Assembly (NCBI GenBank): GCA_009773455.1
Contig: WSXU01000020.1
Coordinates: 11,222 to 59,748, forward strand
From: Bacteroidota bacterium
GTDB lineage: Bacteria; Bacteroidota; Bacteroidia; Bacteroidales; Lentimicrobiaceae
Reading direction: 5' to 3'
Length of the DNA: 48,527 nucleotides
Below, piece by piece: positions 9,002-17,587 of this stretch. The notes under the pieces were generated by a model. That model did not search any database and was not told the origin of the DNA. It saw nothing but the letters and a program-made list of their open reading frames with translations. The first letter of the stretch is position 1; every line of letters starts with the position of its first letter. The position numbers were made by a program, and so were the translations under genes.

Positions 9002-10663
9002 ATGCCTGAATTGTTAAAAGTGTTGTTGATTGATGATAATCCTGATGACCGGATTCTGGTTATAAGGGAATTGAAAAAATTATTTATCATCGATGTGGAT
9101 GAAATTATCGACAGCAATGAGTTTGAGCGCTCCCTTGAGCGCCTGGATTTTGACATTGTCATTACTGATTATCAGTTACGCTGGACTACAGGAATAGAGG
9201 TTCTTATAAAAATTAAAACGATCAATCCGCTGCTGCCGGTGATTATGTTCACCGGTACAGGAAGTGAAGAAATCGCAGTAATGGCTATGAAAGTCGGCCT
9301 GGATGATTATATTCTGAAATCTCCACAGCATTATGTGAGATTGGCCATGTCGGTAAACTCGGTCATTCTGAGGATGAAGGAGGAAATGCTGAGAAAACAA
9401 ACTCAAAATGCACTTAGGAAGTCTGAAGAAAGTTACAGATTGCTTGTTGAAAACATTGAAATTGGTTTTACCCGTGTTGATAAAGATTTCAACATCACCA
9501 TGGTGAATGAGGCCCAGTGTAAGCTGTTCAATCTTAAAGCGGAGGATTTGATCGGTAAAAAATGCTATGAGTTATATAACACATCACTTTTGCAATGCCC
9601 GTGTGTGTTCAATTTTAAGGACGAACCGGGTGTGAAATCCAGAGAATCACTGACACAAGGACGCCGGAAGGATAAAAGCACATTTGAAGCACATCTCAGA
9701 ACTTTTCCAACGCGGAATGAAAAAGGAGAAGTCACAGGATATATCGAAATTACTGAAGATATCACAGGAAGAATCAGGAGTGAGCGAATACAGGAGGTTT
9801 CATACAATATTGCAAATACCATGATGGAAGCAGATGACCTGAATGAGCTTATACTCAGGATAAAATCAGAACTTTCAAAGGTTATAGATACATCAGACTT
9901 CAATATTTTTTTATGTGATGAATCAGATGATCAGTTCAAAACTATCTATGGTGCAGGTACGGTGCAAGTTGCAAACAGCAAAGATTCCCCCACATTGGAA
10001 GGCATAGTCATCCAGACCCAGAACCCACTGATTGTCAAGCAACAGGAAATTACTGAAATGCTGGAACAAAGTATTATTGAAGATTGTAATCCGGATATCA
10101 GGGTTTGGATTGGAGTTCCTCTCAAAAGCGGGAAAAAGATCATCGGAATCCTGGTTTTGCAAAATTTTGTAAATGAGAATGCCTTATCAGCTTCGGATCT
10201 GGATATTCTGAAGTTTGTTTCCAATCAGATCGGAATTGCCATTGAAAACCGCCGTGCGACAGATAATCTGAAGGAAAGTGAATTGAAATTCAGGAGTATC
10301 ATTGAACAATCCAGTGAAGGATTTGTATTGGTTGATAATGAGGGTAATATTACTGAATGGAACCAAGCTGCTAGCAATTTGCTTATGATTTCACACGAAG
10401 AAGCAGTTGGGAGAAAAGTCTGGGAGATTCATAGTGAATTAATAGAGCATAGTGATGATAAGGCTCCGGATATTTCCGAATTGGTTGAAATGTATAATTC
10501 GAGGTTAATCTATTTAAGAAAGCATGGATCATTCTTAAATTCTTACAGTGTTCTTCCTAAAGACGGGATTCCGAGGGTTATTCAGATCACATTTTTTCTG
10601 ACAAAAATTAAAGAAAAAGAATATTTCAGTGTTTTCTTAAGGGACTTAAGTGATAGAAATTAA
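9002..10663 (+). CDS. response regulator receiver with PAS-GAF-PAS sensory module
   Basis: This 553-residue protein starts with a receiver domain (about 1-125). It has 'DDNPDDR', the phospho-acceptor Asp near residue 56 in 'VITDYQ', and the conserved Lys in 'YILKSPQ'. A PAS domain follows (about 135-265), containing a 'CPC' cluster. A GAF domain (about 285-420) and a second PAS domain (about 428-548) complete the protein. It ends in 'FLRDLSDRN', the point where a histidine kinase or output domain would normally continue. No catalytic output domain is present. The cognate kinase is most likely the gene immediately upstream (32-bp gap). Confidence 0.87.
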   Translation: MPELLKVLLIDDNPDDRILVIRELKKLFIIDVDEIIDSNEFERSLERLDFDIVITDYQLRWTTGIEVLIKIKTINPLLPVIMFTGTGSEEIAVMAMKVGLDDYILKSPQHYVRLAMSVNSVILRMKEEMLRKQTQNALRKSEESYRLLVENIEIGFTRVDKDFNITMVNEAQCKLFNLKAEDLIGKKCYELYNTSLLQCPCVFNFKDEPGVKSRESLTQGRRKDKSTFEAHLRTFPTRNEKGEVTGYIEITEDITGRIRSERIQEVSYNIANTMMEADDLNELILRIKSELSKVIDTSDFNIFLCDESDDQFKTIYGAGTVQVANSKDSPTLEGIVIQTQNPLIVKQQEITEMLEQSIIEDCNPDIRVWIGVPLKSGKKIIGILVLQNFVNENALSASDLDILKFVSNQIGIAIENRRATDNLKESELKFRSIIEQSSEGFVLVDNEGNITEWNQAASNLLMISHEEAVGRKVWEIHSELIEHSDDKAPDISELVEMYNSRLIYLRKHGSFLNSYSVLPKDGIPRVIQITFFLTKIKEKEYFSVFLRDLSDRN

Positions 10664-10972
10664 GGAACAACAAAATTACCGGGACGTTAGTGAATTAATT
10701 GTCAATTTTGTAGATCGGTAATAATAATTTCAGAATATTAAGCACTCAGTTTCAAGAAGAGCCACTCCTTTTAATCTGATTTCTGATGTGAATAGGAATT
10801 AGTAAAATTATATTCGAAAATATTTGTATCAATTCAGGCATGTTTGCTTTCTGCCTTACTCTGTTTGGATTCTGATGTTTTTTGTAAATAAATAGATTGT
10901 AAATTTGCCGGACTGAGAAATTCAATAAGAGCCAGTCAGGCCAATTGTTTCATTGTTCAGGATCGTATTCCT
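10664..10972. other. intergenic region before the single-domain response regulator
   Basis: This 309-bp AT-rich stretch has stops in all frames, and I see no kinase-domain remnant continuing the upstream protein. The only signal I recognise is a TAAATTTG promoter-like box at 10900-10907. No terminator hairpin is obvious. Confidence 0.5.
10900..10907 (+). promoter_or_regulatory. putative -7 element for the single-domain response regulator
   Basis: TAAATTTG fits TAnnTTTG and lies 65 bp upstream of ATG 10973, giving a leader of about 60 nt. Confidence 0.4.
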
Positions 10973-11407
10973 ATGACAATAAATAAGAAAAACCGGGAGA
11001 TGGAAATTTTTTCTATTGATAATATAGCTTCCACTACTGACAGATGGGAAGATAAAGTAATATTAATCGTTGAAGATGTCGAATCGAATTACCTGTTTCT
11101 TGCTGCAACTCTTCGCCGCTCAGGAGCTTCACTGGTATGGGCCAGACAGGGTGAAGAAGCTATCGAGATGATTAAGAGCGGGAGGAAATTTGATCTTGTA
11201 CTGATGGACGTGCAGCTTGCTGGGATGGATGGTTATGAAGTTACCAGCAAAATTAAGGAACTCAGACCGGATCTTCCTATTGTTGCACAGACAGCTTATG
11301 CCATGTTAGGGGAAAAAGAAAAAAGTTATAATGCTGGTTGTGATGATTACCTTGCCAAGCCTATCAGACCTTCGCTTCTGATTCAGACCATCAGTAAATA
11401 CCTTTGA
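10973..11407 (+). CDS. single-domain response regulator (CheY-like)
   Basis: The protein has 144 residues: about 25 N-terminal residues without an assigned fold and one receiver domain. The acidic pair is in 'IVEDVESN', the phospho-acceptor Asp is near residue 79 in 'LVLMDVQLAGMDG', the Thr is in 'VAQTAYA' and the Lys in 'YLAKPI'. No output domain follows, so it probably acts by phosphorelay or protein-protein contact. Receivers ending in 'AKPI' are common in hybrid kinases. It lies near the PAS kinase pair but has its own promoter-like box, so a shared pathway is inferred only from proximity. It converges with the EamA permease gene, the two stops being three bases apart. Confidence 0.88.
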   Translation: MTINKKNREMEIFSIDNIASTTDRWEDKVILIVEDVESNYLFLAATLRRSGASLVWARQGEEAIEMIKSGRKFDLVLMDVQLAGMDGYEVTSKIKELRPDLPIVAQTAYAMLGEKEKSYNAGCDDYLAKPIRPSLLIQTISKYL

Positions 11408-11410
11408 GAT

Positions 11411-12298
11411 TCATTGCCCTTTTTTACCGATCAGGTGCTGCAGCATAATACCTCCAATTATCATAAGGAGCCCGACCAGCGTTGATGCCATAATTTCTTC
11501 TTTAACTGCCACTGAAACAATAATCAGTGAAATAAACGGTGAGAGATAAACCAGGTTGCTTATTTTCGCTGTATTGGTTGCTAATTTCAAGGCATTCAAC
11601 CATATGACGAATGTAATACCCATTTCAAACAGCCCTATATAGATTATGCCGGCTGTTGCTTCCGGACCGGGAACAATGAGGTTATCGGTCAGAATGCTAT
11701 ACATCAGTGTATAAACAAATCCAAACAGGAAGTTCATAAATATTTTTTCTTCGGTGCCCCGGGTATCTTTCAGGTTTAACAGCCAATAAGATGCCCAGAA
11801 AAATGCGCTGGACAGTGCCAGAATGATACCGGTGGGATCAGAAAATTCGAATGAAAAAATATCTCCTCTGGTTGCGATAATAAGCGTGCCTGAAAAGCTG
11901 ATCAGCAGAGAAGCAACATTGATCCAGGTAATTCTGGTTTTCAGAAAAATCGCCGAAAGAAGCACTAGAATCATTGGCCAGGTGTAATTGAGTACAACTG
12001 CTTCCTGGGCCTTCAGGACAGAATACGCTTTTAAAAGTATCAGATAGTAAGCAAACGGATTCAGAAAACCCATGATCGCTGACATCCGGATCGATCTGAA
12101 AGTGACTTTACGCAGGAGATTAATTTTTCCGGTGACCGCAAGTAAAACGGCAAGGTAAACAACTGCAATAAATGAAGAAAACAATAAAATCTGGGTGTAA
12201 TTCAGATAGTTCAGTGTAAGTTTAAAAGCTGACCCGATGGTCGACCACAGAAGAACGGCCATCAGTGCAAGCAGGATAGATTTGCTGTTTCTTGTCAT
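11411..12298 (-). CDS. EamA-family (DMT) permease
   Basis: This 295-residue protein has ten hydrophobic segments arranged as two EamA repeats, typical of the drug/metabolite transporter superfamily. It has a short N-terminal cytosolic tail and a basic C-terminus. 'LNYTWPMILVLLSA' near residue 105 closes the first repeat in the usual way. Substrates of such exporters (amino acids, nucleotides, cofactors) cannot be deduced from sequence. A TACCTTTG box ends four bases before the ATG, so the mRNA may be leaderless. It is transcribed divergently from arcC. Confidence 0.85.
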   Translation of the reverse strand: MTRNSKSILLALMAVLLWSTIGSAFKLTLNYLNYTQILLFSSFIAVVYLAVLLAVTGKINLLRKVTFRSIRMSAIMGFLNPFAYYLILLKAYSVLKAQEAVVLNYTWPMILVLLSAIFLKTRITWINVASLLISFSGTLIIATRGDIFSFEFSDPTGIILALSSAFFWASYWLLNLKDTRGTEEKIFMNFLFGFVYTLMYSILTDNLIVPGPEATAGIIYIGLFEMGITFVIWLNALKLATNTAKISNLVYLSPFISLIIVSVAVKEEIMASTLVGLLMIIGGIMLQHLIGKKGQ

Positions 12299-12302
12299 AT
12301 TG

Positions 12303-12310
12303 CAAAGGTA
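12303..12310 (-). promoter_or_regulatory. -7 element for the EamA permease
   Basis: TACCTTTG on the minus strand fits TAnnTTTG and lies four bases from the ATG, predicting a leaderless or very short leader transcript. Confidence 0.5.
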
Positions 12311-12435
12311 ATCATTGAAGCTAAACGGAAATTTTCAGGAATAAACTGTTAAAATGAATTAATTGTTGGCATATTTCACTTGTAAGTATTTATATGAATG
12401 AATGTTATAAAGTAAGTGCTGGTTTGATCCGGCAC

Positions 12436-12465
12436 TTGGAATTCATCTAAAAGTATTTACTTTTG
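12436..12465 (+). promoter_or_regulatory. promoter of the carbamate kinase/OTC operon
   Basis: TTG at 12436-12438 and TACTTTTG at 12458-12465 are separated by 19 bp, as expected for a Bacteroidota sigma-A-type promoter. The predicted leader to ATG 12491 is about 20 nt. Confidence 0.65.
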
Positions 12466-12490
12466 CAGCAAAATTAACCTATATGACTTT

Positions 12491-13435
12491 ATGAAGAAAT
12501 TAGCTGTAGTGGCATTGGGAGGAAATGCCTTATTAAGAAGCGATCAGAAAGGAACCATTGATGATCAGGAATCAAACGCTTACAGTACTGCAGAAAGGTT
12601 GCTTACATTGATCAGGGCGGACTATAACATTGTGGTTACACATGGCAACGGGCCTCAGGTTGGAAACATTCTGCTCTCAAATACTGCCGGAAACAAGCTT
12701 TACGGTCTGCCGGATATGCCTCTTGACATTGCAGTGGCCTATTCTCAGGGTTTTATCGGGTATGTGATTGAACAACAATTGCGAAATGTAATGAAGGCCA
12801 ATGACCTGGATCGGGATATTATATCAATAATTACACAGGTTCTGGTTGATAAAAATGACCCGGCATTTGCCAATCCTACAAAACCTGTCGGGCCCTATTA
12901 TACAAAGGAAGAGTCTGAAAGAATCAGCAATGAAACAGGAGCGCGATTTGCAGTCGATCCTCGTGGACGAGGCTATCGCAAGGTTGTTGCCAGCCCAAAG
13001 CCATTGGTTATCAGTAATCAGAAATCAATAGAGACACTTGCCCGGGCAGGACAAATTGTAATTGCGGTAGGTGGGGGAGGAATTCCTCAATTCTATGTTG
13101 AAGAAAATAAGTTACAGGGAATAGATGCTGTAATTGATAAAGATCTGGCTTCATCATTGCTGGCTGTTCAGATCAGGGCTGATAAGTTGTTTATCCTGAC
13201 GGATGTTCCGAAAGTCTGCGTCAATTATAACACTCCGCAGGAAAAGGCGTTAGACAGGATCACTATTTCAGATGCCAAGAAATACCTTGAAGATGGCCAG
13301 TTTGCTGAAGGGAGTATGGCGCCAAAAATCCGCGCTGCAATAAGTTTTGTTGAAGGTACAGGTAAAGATGCCATTATCACAAGTTCTGACAAACTTGGAA
13401 TTGATAATGGCGGAACCAGGATTGTTATTGTTTAA
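12491..13435 (+). CDS. arcC: carbamate kinase
   Basis: This 314-residue amino-acid-kinase-fold enzyme interconverts carbamoyl phosphate plus ADP with carbamate plus ATP. Family signatures are visible in order: 'ALGGNALL' at the N-terminus, 'VTHGNGPQVGN' near residue 50, 'AVGGGGIP' near residue 195, 'GIDAVIDKDLAS' near residue 212 and 'GSMAPKI' near residue 275. Length and order match classical ArcC. The next gene, 27 bp downstream, is an ornithine carbamoyltransferase, which points to ATP generation from citrulline or a related ureido compound. No arginine deiminase gene is in the window. Confidence 0.93.
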   Translation: MKKLAVVALGGNALLRSDQKGTIDDQESNAYSTAERLLTLIRADYNIVVTHGNGPQVGNILLSNTAGNKLYGLPDMPLDIAVAYSQGFIGYVIEQQLRNVMKANDLDRDIISIITQVLVDKNDPAFANPTKPVGPYYTKEESERISNETGARFAVDPRGRGYRKVVASPKPLVISNQKSIETLARAGQIVIAVGGGGIPQFYVEENKLQGIDAVIDKDLASSLLAVQIRADKLFILTDVPKVCVNYNTPQEKALDRITISDAKKYLEDGQFAEGSMAPKIRAAISFVEGTGKDAIITSSDKLGIDNGGTRIVIV

Positions 13436-13462
13436 TTTTTTAACCTTAAAGAATATTCCAGT

Positions 13463-14464
13463 ATGGCATTCAATTTAAGAAACCGCAATTTTTTAAAATT
13501 GCTCGATTTTACTCCGGAGGAGATCAGGTATCTGCTTCAGCTTTCAGCCGATCTGAAAAAAGCCAAATATGCAGGGACCGAACAGCAAAGACTGAAAGGC
13601 AAGAATATTGTATTGCTTTTTGAAAAGGATTCAACACGCACTCGTTGTGCATTTGAGGTTGCAGCGCTCGATCAGGGTGCTCATGTAACCTACCTGGGCC
13701 CCTCAGGTTCACAAATGGGTAAAAAGGAATCAATGAAAGATACAGCCAGGGTTCTGGGTCGTATGTATGATGGAATAGAATATCGTGGCTATGCTCAGGA
13801 AATTGTAGAGACTCTTGGTAAATATGCCGGAGTACCGGTATGGAATGGTTTGACCACAGAATTTCATCCGACGCAGATTCTTGCCGATTTTCTTACAATG
13901 ACCGAGCACAGCGACAAACCATTGCACCATGTTGCGTTTTGTTATATGGGTGATGCCCGTAACAACATGGGAAATTCACTCATGGTTGGAGCAGCAAAAA
14001 TGGGCATGGATTTCAGGGCCGCTGCCCCTAAAGCATGCTGGCCAAAGGACGAACTGGTAGCTGAATGCCGTGAAATTGCAAAACAGACAGGAGCGAAAAT
14101 TACGCTTACAGAGTCTGTTGAAGAAGGTGTTAAAGGTGTTGATTTCCTATATACTGATGTTTGGGTATCGATGGGCGAACCTGCTGAAGTGTGGACTGAA
14201 CGTATCAAATTGCTCAGCCCATATCAGGTTAACATGGATGCTGTCAGGAAAACCGGTAACCCAAATGTGAAATTCCTGCATTGCCTGCCTGCATTCCATA
14301 ACCGCGAGACGGCTGTTGGAGAAGATATTTTTCAGAAATATGGACTCGAGTCAATGGAAGTTACTGAAGATGTTTTTGAATCTCCTATGTCAGTTGTTTT
14401 TGACGAGGCAGAAAACCGTCTCCATACAATCAAAGCTGTTATGGTTGCCACCCTTGGAAGTTGA
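13463..14464 (+). CDS. argF/arcB: ornithine carbamoyltransferase
   Basis: This 333-residue enzyme transfers the carbamoyl group between carbamoyl phosphate and ornithine. It has the carbamoyl-phosphate motif 'STRTRCAFE' near residue 55, the 'FHPTQ' motif near residue 135 and the ornithine-binding 'HCLPAFH' near residue 273. These mark it as a true OTC rather than the N-acetyl- or N-succinylornithine variant common in Bacteroidota. Length and strong similarity to enterobacterial OTCs fit either the anabolic or the catabolic form. Coupling to carbamate kinase in one operon favours a catabolic role. A bidirectional terminator follows 18 bp after the stop. Confidence 0.92.
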   Translation: MAFNLRNRNFLKLLDFTPEEIRYLLQLSADLKKAKYAGTEQQRLKGKNIVLLFEKDSTRTRCAFEVAALDQGAHVTYLGPSGSQMGKKESMKDTARVLGRMYDGIEYRGYAQEIVETLGKYAGVPVWNGLTTEFHPTQILADFLTMTEHSDKPLHHVAFCYMGDARNNMGNSLMVGAAKMGMDFRAAAPKACWPKDELVAECREIAKQTGAKITLTESVEEGVKGVDFLYTDVWVSMGEPAEVWTERIKLLSPYQVNMDAVRKTGNPNVKFLHCLPAFHNRETAVGEDIFQKYGLESMEVTEDVFESPMSVVFDEAENRLHTIKAVMVATLGS

Positions 14465-14482
14465 TTGTAATCTTATAGTCAT

Positions 14483-14510
14483 AAAAAAAGCGGCTTATGC
14501 CGCTTTTTTT
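14483..14510. terminator. bidirectional rho-independent terminator between OTC and phosphohexomutase
   Basis: A GCGGC-TTAT-GCCGC hairpin is flanked by seven A on the left and seven T on the right, so it can serve both convergent genes. Confidence 0.9.
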
Positions 14511-14523
14511 ATGATCCAATCGG

Positions 14524-16269
14524 TTATTTTAATCCCATCGAAGATATAATGGATTGAAGTTTTCCGGCCATCTCCAGATTGACTTTTCCGAATTGACTCT
14601 TTTCGGCTAGTTTTCCCTTAACGCCAAAATAAAATTTGATTTTTGGTTCTGTGCCTGAAGGGCGAACTGTGATTTTACTGCCACTTTCGAGGAAAAATTG
14701 CAAAACATCTGACTTGGGGAGATCAATCGGTGATTCCAAACCTGATGTAAGATTGATTTCCCTCTGCAATTTATAATCTTTAATCAGAGTAACTTTTTGT
14801 CCATCAATATATTGAGGTGGATTACTACGATAATCCTGCATCATTTGCTGGATTTCTTCAGCACCTGATTTACCCTTTTTGGTTATGGAGATGAGGTCTT
14901 CAAGATAATATCCGTATTCCTGATAAATACCAATCAGTAATTCATACATCGATAACCCCTGATCTTTGGCCCAGGCAGCAGTTTCAGCCAGCATACAACA
15001 TGAGATCACGGCATCCTTATCCCTTACTTTGTCACCAACAAGATACCCATAGCTTTCTTCTCCACCACCGATGAAAGTTTTTATGCCTTCATATTTCCTG
15101 ATGATCTCGGCAATATATTTAAATCCTGTAAGTACATCAAATGATTCAACTCCGTGACTAACAGCGATATCTTTGAGTAATTCAGAAGTTACGATTGTTT
15201 TGGCGATGAACTCATTACCTGTGATCTTTCCTTTCAGTTTCCATTGCTTCATCAGGTAATAAATCAGCAAAGTAGCCGACTGGTTTCCATTCAGAAGGAT
15301 ATAATTGCCATCACTATCTTTTACACCGGCGCCTACCCTGTCAGCATCAGGATCAGTAGCCAGAATGAGGTCTGCATTTACTTCCTTTGCCTTATCCAGT
15401 GCCATCGCCATGGCGGCTTTTTCTTCAGGGTTTGGTGAAAGAACGGTCGGAAAGTTACCATCCGGATTCATTTGTTCATCAACGGTGGTCACAGCTTTAA
15501 AGCCAAACCTTTGAAGTGCTTGAGGTACAAGCATTGCGCCGGTTCCATGAATCGGAGTATAAACAATCTTCAGATTCTGCTGACGGGTTATGGTTTCAGG
15601 TGATAACGAAAGCGATTGAAGCATCGAAAGATAAATTTCGTCAACCTCTTTCCCGATTTTTACAATGAGAGAACCATCATTACCGAATTTAATATCATCT
15701 ACGTTGTTTATTTTATACACTTCATCAATTACGTTCTTGTCATGGGGAGGGACCAGTTGTCCACCGTCATTCCAATATACTTTATAACCATTGTATTCTT
15801 TTGGATTATGGGAAGCTGTGATTACAATGCCACCCTGACATTTCAGGTGCCTGACTGTAAAAGAGAGTTCCGGGGTTGGCCTCAGGCTCTCAAAAAGAAA
15901 AACTTTGATTCCGTTTCCGGCCAAAACATCCGCTGCAATTTGGGCAAAATATGGACTGTTGTTTCTCGAATCAAAGGCAATCGCCATGCTGATTTCGGGT
16001 AATCTGGAGAAACTGGATTTCAGGTAGTTGGCGAGACCCTGGGTGGCGGTTCCAACAGTATACTTGTTCATGCGATTGGTGCCTGTACCCATAATTCCTC
16101 GTAACCCTCCGGTTCCGAATTCCAGATCCCTGTAGAAACATTCTACCAACTCAGCAGGGTCATTGTTGACCATATGTTTAACTTCTGCTTTTGTTTCAGC
16201 ATCATAATTGCCATTGAGCCAGATATTGGCCTTTTCGATGATTTTTGGGTCTACTTCCTGAATTGTCAT
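14524..16269 (-). CDS. pgcA: phospho-sugar mutase (phosphoglucomutase, PgcA type)
   Basis: This 581-residue alpha-D-phosphohexomutase is likely to interconvert glucose-1-phosphate and glucose-6-phosphate. The catalytic phosphoserine loop 'TASHNPKEYNGYK' is near residue 135. The Mg-binding 'DPDADR' is near residue 305, the sugar-binding 'GGGEESYGY' near residue 400, and the phosphate-binding 'RPSGTEPKIKFY' near residue 540. Length and motifs match long bacterial PGM2/PgcA-type enzymes rather than the shorter PMM/PGM or GlmM. It is the last gene of a minus-strand nucleotide-sugar block and could supply glucose-1-phosphate for UDP-glucose upstream of Ugd. Confidence 0.9.
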   Translation of the reverse strand: MTIQEVDPKIIEKANIWLNGNYDAETKAEVKHMVNNDPAELVECFYRDLEFGTGGLRGIMGTGTNRMNKYTVGTATQGLANYLKSSFSRLPEISMAIAFDSRNNSPYFAQIAADVLAGNGIKVFLFESLRPTPELSFTVRHLKCQGGIVITASHNPKEYNGYKVYWNDGGQLVPPHDKNVIDEVYKINNVDDIKFGNDGSLIVKIGKEVDEIYLSMLQSLSLSPETITRQQNLKIVYTPIHGTGAMLVPQALQRFGFKAVTTVDEQMNPDGNFPTVLSPNPEEKAAMAMALDKAKEVNADLILATDPDADRVGAGVKDSDGNYILLNGNQSATLLIYYLMKQWKLKGKITGNEFIAKTIVTSELLKDIAVSHGVESFDVLTGFKYIAEIIRKYEGIKTFIGGGEESYGYLVGDKVRDKDAVISCCMLAETAAWAKDQGLSMYELLIGIYQEYGYYLEDLISITKKGKSGAEEIQQMMQDYRSNPPQYIDGQKVTLIKDYKLQREINLTSGLESPIDLPKSDVLQFFLESGSKITVRPSGTEPKIKFYFGVKGKLAEKSQFGKVNLEMAGKLQSIISSMGLK

Positions 16270-16346
16270 AAAAGGTCTTTTCTTTTTGTTTTACCGAATT
16301 TATTAAATATTTCAATAACAAGTTCTGTCTACAGAAGTTTTAATGA

Positions 16347-16733
16347 CTAGGGGTTTACCATGATTTTTCTGTACCCATCGGTAATGCTCTGGCAATTGAA
16401 TGTAATGATAATGCCAAGTCGCTTGCCGGCAATTTTAAGTTTTGACTGCATTCCACTGATCATGAGCGGGCTGATCTCCTGATCATTTGAAACTTCAACA
16501 ATCATCTGATTTTCAACCAGAATTTCAGCCTTCAATTCATTGCTGGTTTTTAATTCTTTGTAATAAACGGGAAACAGTACATCACGCTTAAACATCAAAC
16601 CCTGCAATCTGAGTTCATGAAGGAAGCATGACCTGTAAATCTGTTCATCCAGTCCGGGTCCCAATTCGGTAAATACTTCTGATGCAGCTTCAAATACTTT
16701 GGTATGCAGTCGGTTCAGATCAGCTCTGTTCAT
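16347..16733 (-). CDS. GxxExxY protein
   Basis: This 128-residue protein has the family signature 'GLDEQIY' near residues 28-34. It ends in a beta-rich PD-(D/E)XK-like core ('ELKAEILVENQMIVEVS...', then 'KLGIIITFN'-type strands). The family is frequent in Bacteroidota and phylogenetically related groups, and its biochemical role is not established. It overlaps the 3' end of rfbD by 14 bp, which indicates translational coupling within the nucleotide-sugar operon. It is similar in length to family members, with no sign of truncation. Confidence 0.85.
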   Translation of the reverse strand: MNRADLNRLHTKVFEAASEVFTELGPGLDEQIYRSCFLHELRLQGLMFKRDVLFPVYYKELKTSNELKAEILVENQMIVEVSNDQEISPLMISGMQSKLKIAGKRLGIIITFNCQSITDGYRKIMVNP

Positions 16734-17577
16734 TTAGCAAAGCTATGCATTTTTTCAGGCTGTCGCGCCAATAGGGGATAGATTGTCCTGTTATTTGAGT
16801 GTATCTGGATTTGTCCAGAACACTATAAAATGGTCTCGGGGAAGGAAGGGGATATCCTGCTGTATCTGTAGCATTGACCTCACAGTTGATTTCGGAGAAC
16901 TCTATGATGGCTTTCGCAAAATCGAACCAGCTGCAGACTCCTTCATCAGCAAAATGAAAAATGCCAGGCTCCACATCAATTCTGATGAGATTGAGAATTG
17001 CAATTGCGAGGTCGTGCGCCCAGGTAGGCGAACCTATCTGGTCAGCCACAACCTTTAGTTCTTTGCGCTCTTTTCCAACCTTTCTGATGGTTTTGACAAA
17101 GTTGGCTCCGAATTGGGAATAAAGCCAGGAAGTGCGGATAATTATGGCTGATGTGCAATTTTTTAAAACATTTTCTTCGCCAAGTGCCTTGCTTTTGGCA
17201 TAAACCCCCAACGGATTCTTAATATCATCAATCCTGTAAGGCTGATGATTTTTGCCGTCAAACACATAATCGGTTGAAATATGTATTAGTCTGGCATTGA
17301 CTTTTGCAGCTTCGCTGGCAAGGATACCCGGTGCTTCGGCATTCAGAACCATTGCTTTTTCATCTTCCTGTTCAGCCTTGTCAACAGTAGTGTAAGCAGC
17401 ACAATTAATGATCCAGGAAGGGAGATATTCTGAAAATAATTTATTTACAGAAGCCTGGCTGGTAATATCCAGTTCTTCAAAATCGGTAAACAGAAATTCT
17501 AAATCGGGGCATTCTCCGGAAAGCCGGATAAGTTCATTTCCCAGCTGGCCTTTGCTGCCCGTAACAAGGACTTTCAT
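16720..17577 (-). CDS. rfbD: dTDP-4-dehydrorhamnose reductase
   Basis: This 285-residue extended SDR enzyme reduces dTDP-4-dehydro-L-rhamnose to dTDP-L-rhamnose. It shows the Rossmann 'VTGSKGQLG', then 'YTTVDKAE', 'STDYVFDG', the active-site 'YAKSK' and 'WLYSQFGANF'. ATG 17577 was chosen over a TTG at 17598, because TTG would overlap the end of uxs and add an unlikely tail. The uxs stop lies 10 bp upstream. The partner genes rfbA, rfbB and rfbC are not in this window, so the substrate would come from enzymes encoded elsewhere. Confidence 0.9.
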   Translation of the reverse strand: MKVLVTGSKGQLGNELIRLSGECPDLEFLFTDFEELDITSQASVNKLFSEYLPSWIINCAAYTTVDKAEQEDEKAMVLNAEAPGILASEAAKVNARLIHISTDYVFDGKNHQPYRIDDIKNPLGVYAKSKALGEENVLKNCTSAIIIRTSWLYSQFGANFVKTIRKVGKERKELKVVADQIGSPTWAHDLAIAILNLIRIDVEPGIFHFADEGVCSWFDFAKAIIEFSEINCEVNATDTAGYPLPSPRPFYSVLDKSRYTQITGQSIPYWRDSLKKCIALLNEQS

Positions 17578-17587
17578 TCGAAGAATC

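Noticed and set aside
13463-14464. Carbamoyltransferase considered as N-succinyl- or N-acetylornithine transcarbamylase
   Set aside because: The STRTRCAFE and HCLPAFH motifs match true ornithine carbamoyltransferases.
14483-14510. Inverted repeat considered as a mobile-element end
   Set aside because: Symmetric A and T runs around a short GC stem between convergent genes fit a bidirectional terminator completely.
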